Shown: in pieces, positions 12,178 through 22,670 of the stretch
Layout of the letters: each line of letters begins with the position of its first letter
Numbering within the stretch: the stretch's first letter is position 1
DNA from: Nemophila menziesii
Lineage: Eukaryota; Streptophyta; Magnoliopsida; Boraginales; Hydrophyllaceae
Length of the DNA stretch: 64,000 nt
NCBI GenBank assembly: GCA_029959085.1
Contig: JARWIR010000002.1
Coordinates: 45,504,233-45,568,232 of the forward strand
Direction: 5' to 3'
The notes under the pieces: model-generated
Database searches by the model: none
What the model was told of the DNA's origin: nothing
What the model saw: only the letters and a program-made list of their open reading frames with translations
Made by a program: the position numbers and the translations under genes

Positions 12178-12267
12178 AAATGGGTCGTGTCCCCACGACT
12201 CGAAAAGACTCAACGCAATAAAAATAAACTAAACTAACTAAAACGCGAAAGGGATAGAATACGTATC

Positions 12268-13599
12268 TCAACCAGCGCGAGGCTGGTCATCGGTGTTGCG
12301 TCCTTGAACTTTCTCCTGTGTAAGAAGACCATAGGTGGCGTGTTGAATTGTGCTCACCCCCATTAACATGTTTCGGAGAAGTTCTAACTCTTTTGTAACG
12401 TTTCCCAAAGTCGCAATCATCTTCTCTTGGTTCTCTTCTAACACCTTCACTTTCGCTTCCAACTCATTGGTGGTATGCATCTTCTTCTTTGGAGGAGCTC
12501 TCGGATTTCTTGTTGCTTTTAACACCTCATCATGAATATTCTTGATCAAAGTTAAACCCATACTCTCACACACTACAACAAGATCAATCTCTGCGTCTTT
12601 ACGCGGAACCTTTGCGTCTAAGCACAAAGTAATGATGGCACAAGGAAATTTGAGATTTTGTTGTGAAGTAGGAATTCTAGCAAATTCCATGATGGTATCA
12701 TATATCACACGAGCAACATCCATGGGTTTCTCCTCAATAATACACTTAATGAACAAAAGATGCTCCTTCTTCACTTCCGATATGTGTTTAACTCCGAAGA
12801 AGGTAGGGATTATGAAACGTGACCAAATCTTAGCACATGGTAGCAAGTTACTACTATACATCTGTCCAGGATATCTCTCTCCTTCGGGAATTGGGCGGGC
12901 CCCATCAACAAGCACTTTCCCCCAAAGGGATTCATAATCAAACGAAGGCTCTTTCAGAGATTCTTGAAACGGACATATTCCAGAAAATTTGGGTAGTTTC
13001 AATGATTTACGAATAAGCTCAACGGAGAAAGGAACTACCTTTTTGCGAATAATAACAGCTTCCTTTGAGAAGGCGATTCCTTCATAAAAATCTCGCACCA
13101 AGGTAGGAATATACTCAAGCTTCCTTTCTCTCAATTCCTTCCAGCCCAATTTATCACAAATAACACCATAATCTTTATAAGCACTAGTCATAATACCCTT
13201 AGGAAGATTCATCTTCTCACCAAACTTCAAAAATTCAATTTGATCACGAACATGAGTATCCCATGGAACGAAGACTCTCTTAGGCTTTTGGGCCCAAGCT
13301 TTCCTACGCGGAGCTTTTGGTTGTTGTACTGGTTCTTCGGGAACTTCTTGTTCAGTTTCTTCAATCTCTTCTTCAACTTCTTCCTCACTTTCTTCATCAC
13401 TCTCATCAATTAACCTACTCTTTTTCGGATTAGCCTTACTCGGATTTTCTTTTCGTTTCGGAGCAATTGGGTTTTGGACAGTCTTTTTGGATCGTGAATC
13501 CGGAATCTCAATTGCTTGGTCTGGGCTAGCTCCAACATTGTTCCTGTTTCTTGGTATGTTTCTTCGATAGTTACACATGGAATCGGTTCTGTTAGTCAT
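12268..13599 (-). CDS. Athila ORF3 (env-position protein), intact frame
   Basis: 443 codons, uninterrupted. The N-terminal third is basic and then strongly acidic (a run of Asp/Glu about residues 65-95), followed by a globular part starting RVFVPWDTHVRDQIEF and containing WKELRERKLEYIPTLVRDFYE and LLPCAKIWSRFIIPTFFGV, and a C-terminal coiled-coil-like segment (ELEAKVKVLEENQEKM). This is the plant-specific protein found in the env position of Athila-lineage elements, of unknown function. I see no clear signal peptide or membrane span. The start is the ATG at 13599, nine bases downstream of an internal polypurine tract. The frame being open while gag-pol has several lesions is notable. The plus-strand element keeps only the edges of this gene. 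Confidence 0.8.
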   Translation of the reverse strand: MTNRTDSMCNYRRNIPRNRNNVGASPDQAIEIPDSRSKKTVQNPIAPKRKENPSKANPKKSRLIDESDEESEEEVEEEIEETEQEVPEEPVQQPKAPRRKAWAQKPKRVFVPWDTHVRDQIEFLKFGEKMNLPKGIMTSAYKDYGVICDKLGWKELRERKLEYIPTLVRDFYEGIAFSKEAVIIRKKVVPFSVELIRKSLKLPKFSGICPFQESLKEPSFDYESLWGKVLVDGARPIPEGERYPGQMYSSNLLPCAKIWSRFIIPTFFGVKHISEVKKEHLLFIKCIIEEKPMDVARVIYDTIMEFARIPTSQQNLKFPCAIITLCLDAKVPRKDAEIDLVVVCESMGLTLIKNIHDEVLKATRNPRAPPKKKMHTTNELEAKVKVLEENQEKMIATLGNVTKELELLRNMLMGVSTIQHATYGLLTQEKVQGRNTDDQPRAG

Positions 13600-13605
13600 C
13601 TCTTA

Positions 13606-13620
13606 TCACCCCAAACTCAA
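13606..13620 (-). promoter_or_regulatory. Internal polypurine-like tract 1, just before ORF3
   Basis: TTGAGTTTGGGGTGA in element sense, ending a few bases before the ORF3 ATG. The plus-strand element has the equivalent at 40741-40754, ahead of its ORF3 remnant. Confidence 0.5.
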
Positions 13621-13990
13621 AACTTCAAATAGAGACAAAGCTAGAGAAAAGCTTTGAAATTTGATGTTTTGAGGCTTAAAACTTGAAGGATTAGGTGGAA
13701 TATGAGATGGGTTAAGGTTATTTGAGAGGGATTTTGGAAGAATTTGGTTTAATTTTAAGGTTGGGAAGAGGGAATTTATGAAGAAAAAGTGAAATTTGAT
13801 GATGTTTTGGAGAAGCTATGAGTTGATTTTGTGTTTTTGTGGTGATAGAAGGCTTGAGTTGATGATTTTATAGCTGTTTGTTGATGATTTTCGGAGTAGG
13901 TGGAGGCAAGGATTCGGAATATAAGGTTTAGCTTGGAAAAGAGGCAAAAAACTAGGTTTAATAAACTCAAAACCGCCTCTCGCAACAGCT

Positions 13991-14402
13991 GGCCGGCTAG
14001 CCGGCGGATTCGCCGGCATGCCGGTCGCGAGGGCGGCGAAAGAAATTACCATATTCGATATTTTTTTTTACCTCAAAACGCAAGTATATTGCGTCGTCGC
14101 TGACGCAGTGATCAGAACTCTCGACATTCTTGGCCGGCTAGCCGGCGGATTCGCCGGCATGCCGGTCAAACGTCGATGGCGCATTTGATGACGCAGCAAC
14201 CTTGCGTCGTCGCTGACGCAAGGACCAGAACCTTCTTCCTCTTTGGCCGGCTAGCCGGTCAGTTGACCGGCATGCCGGTGAAATCTCGATGGCGCGAATG
14301 ATGACGCAGCATTGCTGCGTTGTCGCTGACGCAGTGGTCAGAGAGTTGGGGTCCTTCAGCTCGTTTGGCCGGTATGCCGGCCAGCTCGCCGGCTAGCCAG
14401 TC
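13991..14402 (-). repeat. Four-unit GC-rich hairpin array between pol and ORF3
   Basis: Four 35-36 bp units at 13991-14025, 14132-14166, 14245-14280 and 14367-14402 each pair two palindromes, GCCGGCTAGCCGGC and a CCGGCATGCCGG type, around a short GC-rich loop. The unit at 14367 has the two palindromes in swapped order, so it is inverted relative to the rest. Spacers carry a second hairpin, TTGCGTC-GTCGCT-GACGCAA (near 14202-14221, degenerate in the other spacers), and the phrase GGCGC near CATCGAC. A short A run (T run on the plus strand, near 14060) separates the last two units in element order. See 39922-40377 for the counterpart. Confidence 0.85.
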
Positions 14403-14639
14403 AAACCTGCTGTGGACTTCAAATTTTTTCGTTTTCCTTATCGTTTGACCCCAAAATCATGACCATTATACCCCTGAAATCATCAAAAACAAACACCATT
14501 CCTCATTTCTTAAAAATAAAAACTAAAATCAACGAAAAACTTAACTAGTTTACACTACAGAAATTGAAATACTTAAACTAATATACAAGAAATTGGCTTT
14601 TGTTTAACGTCGTTAAGCTCGACGGGTTACCTCGTGCTT

Positions 14640-16058
14640 CTAAGGAGCTTCAAGGAGGTACATGACCTCTCCGGGATGTGGGTCTTTTGCACAATCGGTG
14701 TCTTCACCTCCATGATAAATCTTTAAACGATGACCGTTCACCATGAATGTACGGTTTTCAAGTGGATGTTCTATCTCTATGGCTCCATGAGGTGTAACCT
14801 TGGTTACAATGTATGGATTTGACCACTTCGATCTTAATTTCCCCGGATAATTACTGAACTTTGAATTATATTTCAACACTCTTTGCCCCACTACAAAGTT
14901 CTTCTCTCGAATTCGATTATCATGCCATCTCTTGGTATTTTCTTTGTAAAGTTTAGCATTTTCATAAGCATGTAATCTGAATTCATGAAGCTCATTAAGT
15001 TTCATCATTCGATTCTCACCAGCTAGCGTAGGATCTAAATTTAACTTCGCAATAGCCCAATAGGCACCCATTTCAAGTTCTCGAGGTAAGTGACAAGCCT
15101 TACCATACACCATTCGATACGGAGAAGCACCTACTGGAGTTTTGAAAGCAATACGATATGCCCAAAGTGCATCATCTAATTTCATAGACCAATCTTTTCT
15201 AGTAGGACCAACGGTTTTCTCTAAGATAGATTTTACTTCACGATTTGAGACTTCAGCTTGACCATTGGCTTGTGGATGATAAGCAGTAGATACACGATGC
15301 CTTACTTCATATTTCTCTAGATCAGTCTTCAAATACTTATTAATGAAATGAGTTCCTCCATCGCTAATAATCACCCTCGGAGTGCCATGTCTAGTGAAAA
15401 TATGTGACTTTAAGAACTTAGTCACCACTCTTGAATCATTGGTTGGTAAAGCCACAGCTTCTACCCACTTAGACACGTAATCAACAGCTAATAAGATGTA
15501 GAGGTTACCATTTGAAGGAACGAACGGACCCATAAAATCTATACCCCAAACATCGAATATTTCAACTTCTAACACATTGTTACGTGGCATCTCATCCCTC
15601 TTGGATATGTTTCCGGTAAATTGGCATCTAGTACATCTTTTTGTATATTCATGACAATCTTTTATAATAGAAGGACAATAAAAACTAGATTGTAATACCT
15701 TAGCAGCAGTTCGATCTCCCTTGAAATGTCCACCATAAGGTGAATCGTGACACCCAGCTATAATTGCCTCAATTTCTTCCTTGGCTACGCATCTTCTTAC
15801 CATTTGATCAGCACATACTTTATAGAGGAAAGGATCCTCCCAAAATAATTGTCTTGCACGATGAGCTAATCTTTTTCTCTCTTGATAAGTTGAACCTTCA
15901 GGAAAGGAACCACTCACCACTAAATTCGCAATGTCCGCGTACCAAGGAGCTTCATAATCACGAACCGCAAATAAATTCTCATCAGGAAATTCTTCTCTAA
16001 CCGCTTCAGTACCACTATTCAACTCTGAACCTTCTAACCGCGATAGATGATCCGCAAC
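14640..16058 (-). pseudogene. Athila integrase region of pol
   Basis: Continues the RT-RNase H frame after a single TAG at 16061-16059 (Glu-Asn-stop-Val-Ala-Asp-His-Leu, where relatives have Gln). It holds the H-H-C-C zinc domain ([16 protein letters not shown]... [12 protein letters not shown]) and the DDE core: first Asp in [10 protein letters not shown], second in [10 protein letters not shown], Glu in [10 protein letters not shown]. The C-terminal end reads [15 protein letters not shown] and [11 protein letters not shown]. Product: insertion of element cDNA into host DNA. The domain itself shows no further stop for about 460 codons. Only the amber codon upstream separates it from RT, so this gag-pol would not give a full polyprotein unless the stop were read through. 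Confidence 0.88.
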
Positions 16059-18444
16059 CTAATTCTCACACCCTTTTCTATCCTTGATCTCTAAATCAAA
16101 CTCTTGAAGCAATAAAACCCATCTGATTAACCTCGGTTTAGCATCCTTCTTCTCCATAAGATATCGAATCGCTGAATGATCTGTATAAACGATAACTTTC
16201 GCTCCAAGAAGATAAGAGCGAAATTTATCGAATGAATACACAACCGCTAGCAACGCCTTTTCTGTAACTGTATAATTCACTTGAGCACCACTAAAAGTTT
16301 TACTAGCATAATAAATCGAATGAAAAACTTTCTCTATTCTTTGTCCTAATACAGCTCCCATACATAAATCAATCGCATCACACATAACCTCAAACGGAAA
16401 ATTCCAATCTGGAGGCACTACTATAGGAGCAGAAATAAGCTTTTCTTTGATTGCTTTGAAGGCCGCTAAACAAGCTTCATCAAAAAGGAATTTGGAATCC
16501 TTTTCAAGTAAGTTGCATAACGGTTTAGAAATCTTAGAAAAGTCTTTGATAAATCGCCTATAAAAGCCAGCATGGCCAAGAAAACTTCTTACCCCTTTAA
16601 CAGAAACAGGAGGGGGAAGAGTTTTAATCACCTCTATCTTCGCTCTATCGACTTCCAATCCAACACTCGAAACCTTGTGACCCAGAACAATACCTTCGCG
16701 AACCATGAAATGACACTTCTCCCAGTTCAAAACCAAATCTGTTTCTTTGCATCTGATTAACACTTTCTCTAAATTATCTAAGCATTTATCAAAATCATCA
16801 CCAAATACAGAGAAATCATCCATAAACACTTCAAGAAGGTTATCGATCATATCCCAGAAGATGGCCATCATGCATCTTTGAAAGGTAGCAGGAGCATTAC
16901 ACAACCCAAATGGCATTCTGCGATATGCAAAAGTACCAAAGGGGCATGTAAATGTTGTTTTATGTTGATCTTCCGGATCCACGTAAATTTGATTATATCC
17001 TGAATAACCATCCAATAAGCAATAGTACTCTCTTCCGGCTAATTTGTCTAACATTTGATCAATGAAGGGCAAAGGGAAGTGATCTTTCCTGGTGGCCTTG
17101 TTTAGCTTTCTGTAATCCATGCAAACTCTCCATCCGACTACCGTTCTTGAAGGAATTGCTTCATTTTTATCATTAAGAACTGTTGTCATTCCTCCTTTCT
17201 TCGGTACACACTGAACTGGACTCACCCATTCACTACTCGAGATGGGATAAATAATCCCCGCATCTAAAAGCTTGATCACCTCTTTCTTCACTACATCCTT
17301 CATAGCGGGCATTAATCTCCTTTGACCTTCAACTGAGCGTGCATTAACATCTTCAAGTATGATTTTGTGTTGACAATAGGATGGACTAATGCCTTTGATG
17401 TCAGCAACTGTCGAACCTATTGCTTCTTTGTTGGCTCTTAACACACACAACAGTTTATCTTCTTGAGGACCTGTTAAAGTAGCTGAAAAAATAACAGGTA
17501 GAGTTTCATTAGTACCTAAATACGCATACCTTCTAGGTATAATATCCCCCGGTTCTCTCACAGGTTCATAGGCAAGACGCCTATACTTCGGATTTTCAGA
17601 ATTGAGAGCTGCCACTGTTTCGGTAAGCTCCTCCATCATCTCAGGTGAATCTAATGTCGAAGCAGCCTGCAAGATATCATCAAAATTTAAACAATTAAAT
17701 ACCTCTTGCGATGCTTGCTCTACTACATCCATTCTGAAGCAATCTTCCTGAGAATCTGGGAATTTCATAGCTCGAAATACATTGAATTTCACTTCTTCAT
17801 ATTGTATTCTCATCGTTAATTCCCCATTCTCTACATCGATCAATGTTCTACCTGTAGCTAGGAATGGTCTACCCAAAATAATGGGGACATTTCTATCTGC
17901 ATTGTACTCAAGTATTACGAAATCAACAGGAAATATAAGTGTACCTACCTTAACAAGGACATCCTCAATGCGGCCTTTAGGATGAGCAAGAGACCTGTCC
18001 GCCATTTGCAAGACCATAGAAGTGGGTCTTGCGTTTCCAATTTTTAGCTTATCAAAGATTGACTTGGGCATCAAATTGATGCTTGCCCCCAAGTCACATA
18101 GAGCTTTTCCTTTCCATTCTTCTCCAATCGATATCGGAATCGTGAAACTCCCCAGATCAACTAACTTCAGAGGTAATTTACTTTGACAAATCGCGCTACA
18201 ATCTTCAGGAAGACCAATCATTTTGATTATCACAATAAGGCCTTTTATTAGTGAGGGCCCTCTTCAAAAAAATTGTATACTTAGGAATATCACGAATCGC
18301 CTCAAGCAACAGAATATTAATACTTAGACCCTTCACTCTATTAAAGAACTTCTGAAAATCAGCGATATCACCCTTTTTCTGAACTCGCGATGGAAACGGT
18401 GGTGGAGGGCGATTGCTCACAATTTCATCTCTCTTTTTCGGAAC
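16059..18444 (-). pseudogene. Athila protease, reverse transcriptase and RNase H
   Basis: From the gag stop the same frame continues through NRPPPPFPSRVQKK...LTNKRPYCDN, then a one-base insertion near 18220 (compare 38798-38810 in the plus-strand element) moves the rest to another frame, open from 18233 to 16059. In that frame lie the aspartic protease with CDLGASINLMP (Asp about residue 47, the DLG variant usual in Athila) and IILGRPFLATG; the RT with YRKLNKATRKDHFPLP, LLDGYSGYNQI and the catalytic FMDDFSVFG near residue 469; and RNase H with CDAIDLCMGAVLGQ, TVTEKALLAVVYSF and VYTDHSAIRYL. The frame ends at the TAG before the integrase. The lesions make it non-functional as a single polyprotein. 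Confidence 0.88.
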
Positions 18445-20214
18445 TTATCTTGGTCTTTCTATTTCTTCAACCTCACTATCTTTCTCATTCTCTTTCTCTT
18501 TCTCACCCACTTCCTTTTTTTTTCTTGGAACTTCTTTCTCTTTCATAACAGGAAAAGGAGGTGGAGGAAGGTTCTTACCACTTCGTAGTGTAACGGCTTT
18601 GCAATCTTCACGTTGTATTGGATTCTCAGTATCCTTTGGAAGTTGCCCTTGTGGACGTTGATTCAGTTGTTTATTAATTTGACTTAGCTTATTCTGGAAC
18701 AACTTCATATTTGCTTCGACTGCGTTTTGACGTTCCAAAGCTTGTGTCTGAAGAGTAATCAAACTTTCAACTATTTTCTGAAGAGTAACTACACCTTCTT
18801 GCGGATGGGCAGGTAAGGCTTTTTGGTTTAAAGTTTCATCATAAGTATTCTGAGGAGCTTGTCTTGGTACATAATTACCCTGATTTTGTCCTCCTTGATA
18901 ATTGTTGTGTGGTCTTGGATTATAGTTGTTACCTTGGGGACGCGGCTGATACGCGTAGGTAGGATTGGCTGCCCCATTAGGATTTGAGTATTGAAACCCA
19001 GGATGGTTTCTGTTAGGCTGATATCCATTACCACTTGAATTGAAGTTATCTCTATTGGACATAAACATCACAGACTCTTGATTATTTGGACAACTTTCCT
19101 CATCATGATCATCTACCATACAAATCGAACACATATAAACCTCTTGTGCAGCATGCACAGCTACCTTCTTACCCGAAAATCCTTCTTTTACAGCTAACGT
19201 AAGCTGCTTCAATTGTTGCTCTATAGTACTCTGAATCTTATTCTCAAGCGTAGCAAATTTCTCTTCCATATCAACATTATTCACTCCTTTAACTGGTGCT
19301 CTTACTGAATTCCACCCAACTTCATTCTTGACTGTTCTTTCCAAAATAATTTTAGCATGAGCGGGTTGAACTTGAAGAAAACCTGCACCACATAGCGTAT
19401 CCAATTTCTCTCTCGAAGTTCCATCAAGGCCTCTATAAAAGATCTTTAACTGTTGTTGTTCTGAAAAGCCATGATTAGGAACTTTACGCAAACACATCTG
19501 AAATCTTGTCCAACTCCTACCCACAGTTTCCTCATACTCTTGACGGAAATGCGTCAATTCTAATTCAGCATCTAACCTCATGTTACTTGGGTAATACCTG
19601 TCAAAGAACGCAATCTCTAATTGGTCCCAATTAGTAATCTTCGTAGGATCTTGTGTATCGTGCCATTCACTTGCTCCATCAATGACAAAGAATTTAAAAG
19701 CAGCAAAATACATCTGTTCTCTTGAAACCCCTTGTGTGATATAGGAATCACATATCTGTTTGAATTTCTGAACCGCTCTAAGAGGATCTTCTGATGGTCT
19801 TCCGCGAAAATTTCCAAAGTTTTGGAACTGATCTAGCATACCCGAATCTGGACGGAATCTCGGAACATTAATATCTAGAGCAACTACTCCTATAGCTGGA
19901 GCGCGGAATGGAACTTCTGGAGGACCATTAGTAAAGAACGGATCTTGATTCATCACTATCTGGACTTGAGGATTAGGATTTAGTGGTTGAAATTGAGGAA
20001 TAACGCCTGGAGCTAAAGGTTGGCCATTTGCATCTAACTGGCCTTGTCCATTCTGTTGACCTTGAATAGTGATATTCTCCATTCTGTTACTTAATTCTTC
20101 TACTTCTAAAGCTTCTCGTTCTCTTCTTCTTCTGTTCGCAAGTCTGATCAACGATTCTGGATTACTAAGGATCGGAGGTGCTGACTCTAGATCCTTGAAT
20201 AGCCTTCTTCGCAT
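18445..20214 (-). CDS. Athila gag
   Basis: 589 codons from ATG at 20214, 110 bp after the primer site. The Retrotrans_gag core reads FFVIDGASEWHDTQDP, FFDRYYPSNMRLDAELELTH and LKIFYRGLDGTSREKLD. A CX2CX4HX4C zinc knuckle lies near residues 360-375 (CSICMVDDHDEESC), followed by an Asn/Gln/Pro-rich linker and a Lys/Glu-rich tail. Gag forms the capsid of the virus-like particle. The frame ends in TAA at 18447-18445; the plus-strand element has a sense codon here and runs on into protease, so the stop is probably a mutation and not a programmed gag/pol boundary, though programmed readthrough cannot be excluded. Confidence 0.88.
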   Translation of the reverse strand: MRRRLFKDLESAPPILSNPESLIRLANRRRREREALEVEELSNRMENITIQGQQNGQGQLDANGQPLAPGVIPQFQPLNPNPQVQIVMNQDPFFTNGPPEVPFRAPAIGVVALDINVPRFRPDSGMLDQFQNFGNFRGRPSEDPLRAVQKFKQICDSYITQGVSREQMYFAAFKFFVIDGASEWHDTQDPTKITNWDQLEIAFFDRYYPSNMRLDAELELTHFRQEYEETVGRSWTRFQMCLRKVPNHGFSEQQQLKIFYRGLDGTSREKLDTLCGAGFLQVQPAHAKIILERTVKNEVGWNSVRAPVKGVNNVDMEEKFATLENKIQSTIEQQLKQLTLAVKEGFSGKKVAVHAAQEVYMCSICMVDDHDEESCPNNQESVMFMSNRDNFNSSGNGYQPNRNHPGFQYSNPNGAANPTYAYQPRPQGNNYNPRPHNNYQGGQNQGNYVPRQAPQNTYDETLNQKALPAHPQEGVVTLQKIVESLITLQTQALERQNAVEANMKLFQNKLSQINKQLNQRPQGQLPKDTENPIQREDCKAVTLRSGKNLPPPPFPVMKEKEVPRKKKEVGEKEKENEKDSEVEEIERPR

Positions 20215-20324
20215 ACACCAAACCTAAAAACCTGAAAAAGGTAACAAACAAAAAGCGTAAAACTGATAAAATAAAATAAATGCACTTATCACTAAAGGAT
20301 AAACACCGTGGTCACACGCTACCG

Positions 20325-20342
20325 TCCCCGCCAGCGGCGCCA
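20325..20342 (-). promoter_or_regulatory. Inner primer binding site, tRNA-Asp type
   Basis: TGGCGCCGCTGGCGGGGA in element sense, complementary to the 3' end of plant tRNA-Asp(GTC) with two mismatches. Compared with the sites at 22647 and 36752 it carries one extra change (CTGGC for CTGCC). Confidence 0.8.
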
Positions 20343-20348
20343 AAAACT

Positions 20349-21622
20349 TGGTGGTCCTTTGTGTGTTCTAAAAATAAAATGCAAATGCTAATCGAACCAC
20401 AACCGCAAGTGTACGGTTGTCCCAAGTAGTATGTATGATAATACAGATTCGTTCCAAGGACGGATGGTTGATCACAATGTTTAGCAAGTAGTGATTGATG
20501 CACTTATGAAAGTAAAAGATAATAAAATGTTTGTTTGGTTTTGTTGATTAAAGCTAATGAATAAAAGACAAATAATTAAATGCAAGTAAAGCTAAGACGC
20601 AAGTAAAATAAGTGAAAACGCAATATGAGATGTAGTACTTGAGAACGCAAGGATCCTCCTAATCTTACTTCCTAACTTATGTTGTTTAAGGGCTAAATCG
20701 GTCAATTACAATGGTCGGGATTCTAAATTCCTTATACCCCCGTCAGGGTGGACTATAAGGCGATCCTAAAGTGTCACTAGTCCCGTCAGGGTAAATATGA
20801 TCCACCGTTGGATGATTAAGTGTTTTACCTCATTGGCCCTAGAATTAGCTAAGTTCGTCAGAATCAATAGCTTTTATCCTAGATTAAATAATTAATTCTA
20901 TACCTAAACCCTCCGTCAGGATGATCCCCACGCCACTTATGTGGAATAGCTTATATGCTAAAACCTAATCTTAGTTCACGACTCTAAAATCAGTAAATAA
21001 TCACAAATTATCGAAAAGAGTAATAAACCCAATCTAATTTAATTTAGCATAAACCCAAATTCAACATTCGTTATTTCATAAAATTAAGATTCACCCATTG
21101 TTTGTTCTCAAGCACTATGAAAAGCTTAGCTCATATTAAAATTAAAAACTAAATTAAAAGAAATGGAATTCATATTGTTTACAAAATTAAAATATAAAAA
21201 GAACCTCATTTCCGGAATTGGAATGACTACGAACGGAGCTATAGACCCACTCCAGCTCTTGTAGCTTCTTCTTCTTCCTTCTGTTGCTTCTCTCTGGTGT
21301 TTTAATCTTGTGGAATGTGAATTGTATGAAAAATAGAAGTCCAGACCTCCTTTTATAAGCATAAATTCGTTCTAGGGCTTGGACCAGAAAATAGAATATT
21401 AATTAAATGTCCAAGCCCACTTTCTAAGCCCAAAATCCACCTTCACTAAAACGGCTTTTCCCGATGCGTTATGACTCCGATTGACCTCATTCCAGTTGCT
21501 AAAGTTCCGTAACTCGATAAGGAATGTTTTCTCTTCAAAGTTCAGCGGCTAAATCATCGCTTAAGCATCTCGAAATCAGCACTCTATGGCCTGGAAAATG
21601 GATTTTCAGCTCTATTAATAAC
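20349..21622 (-). repeat. Inner LTR of the composite, truncated at its 5' (U3) end
   Basis: About 1.27 kb. In element sense it lacks the first ~300 bp of the LTR, including the TGATGTCTCC palindrome. The break at about 21622 joins directly to gag-coding sequence (ACCGGTGTTCTTACTG). Its downstream half matches the plus-strand element subtype (AAATGCTAATCGAACC and AGTATGTATGATAAT) and not the outer LTRs (AAATAATCGAACC, AGTATATCTGATAAT). Confidence 0.85.
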
Positions 21623-22537
21623 CGGTGTTCTTACTGAATTCCACCCAACTTCATTCTTGACTGTTCTTTCTAAAATGATTTTAGCATGAGCGGGTTGAAC
21701 TTGAAGAAAACCTGCACCACATAATGTATCCAATTTCTCTCTCGAATTTCCATCAAGGCCTCTGTAAAATATTTTTAGCTATTGTTGTTCTGAAAAGCCA
21801 TGATTGGGAACTCTACGCAAACACATCTGAAATCTTGTCCAACTCTTACCCACAGTTTCATCATATTCTTGACGGAAATGCGTCAATTCTAATTCAGCAT
21901 CTAATCTCATGTTACTTGGTTAATACCTGTCAAAGAAAGCAATTTCTAATTGGTCCCAGTTGGTTATCTTCGTAGGATCTTGCGTATCGTGCCATTCACT
22001 CGCTCCATCAATCACAAAAAATTTAAACGCAGCAAAATACATCTATTCTCTTGAAACTCCTTGTGTGATATAAGAATCACATATCTGTTTAAACTTCTGT
22101 ACTGCTCTAAGAGGATCTTCTGATGGTCTACCACGAAAATTCCCAAAATTTTGGAATTAAGCTAAGATACCCGAATCTGGACGGAATCTCGGAACATCTA
22201 TATCTGGAGCACCTACTCCTATAGCAGGAGGGCGGAATGGAACTTCTGGAGGACCATTAGTAAACCACGGATCTTGATTCATCACTATCTAAACTTGAGG
22301 ATTAGGAATCACTGGTGGAACTGGAGGAATAACGCCTGGTGCTAAAGGTTGGCCATTTGTATCTAGCTGGCCTGGTTGATTATCTTGAAGATGGATCTCT
22401 TCCATTCTGTTACTTAACTCTTCTACTTCTAAAGCTTCTCGTTCTCTTCTTCTTCTGTTAGCAAGTCTGATCAACGATTCTGGATTACTAAGGATCGGAG
22501 GTGTTGGCTCTAGATCCTTGAATAGCCTTCTTCGCAT
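21623..22537 (-). pseudogene. Outer-element gag, 5' part only
   Basis: Starts MRRRLFKDLEPTPPILSNPE at 22537 and can be followed to ...KNEVGWNSVRTPV at the junction with the inner LTR, about 305 codons. At least five in-frame stops occur, four of them TAA or TAG where the sister copies have Gln codons (for example before IVMNQDPWFTNG, in LA-stop-FQNF, in SRE-stop-MYF), and one TAA for Tyr in FFDRY-stop-PSN. It is a dead fragment, older or more exposed to C-to-T change than the inner gag. Confidence 0.88.
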
Positions 22538-22646
22538 ACACCAAACCTAAAAACCTGAAAAAGCTAACAAACAAAAAGCGTAAAACTGATAAAATAAAAT
22601 AAATGCACTATCACTAAAGGATAAACACCTTGGTCACACGCTACCG

Positions 22647-22664
22647 TCCCCGGCAGCGGCGCCA
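22647..22664 (-). promoter_or_regulatory. Outer primer binding site, tRNA-Asp type
   Basis: TGGCGCCGCTGCCGGGGA in element sense, six bases inside the 5' LTR. It is complementary to the 3' end of plant tRNA-Asp with one mismatch. This primer usage is typical of Athila and related lineages. Confidence 0.85.
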
Positions 22665-22670
22665 AAAACT

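Larger units (their letters stand above)
10842..12267 (-). other. Athila 3' untranslated region
   Basis: About 1.4 kb between ORF3 and the 3' polypurine tract, homologous over its length to 41000-42460 of the plus-strand element in the opposite orientation. It has a purine-rich (in element sense) low-complexity tract at 11375-11510 and two internal polypurine-like tracts. The plus-strand frame at 11608-11856 inside it has no domain and is taken as chance. Confidence 0.75.

Noticed and set aside
13991..14402. Regularly spaced palindromic repeats resembling a CRISPR array
   Set aside because: Spacers are homologous to one another, the host is a plant, and the array lies inside a retrotransposon, so it is a hairpin array.
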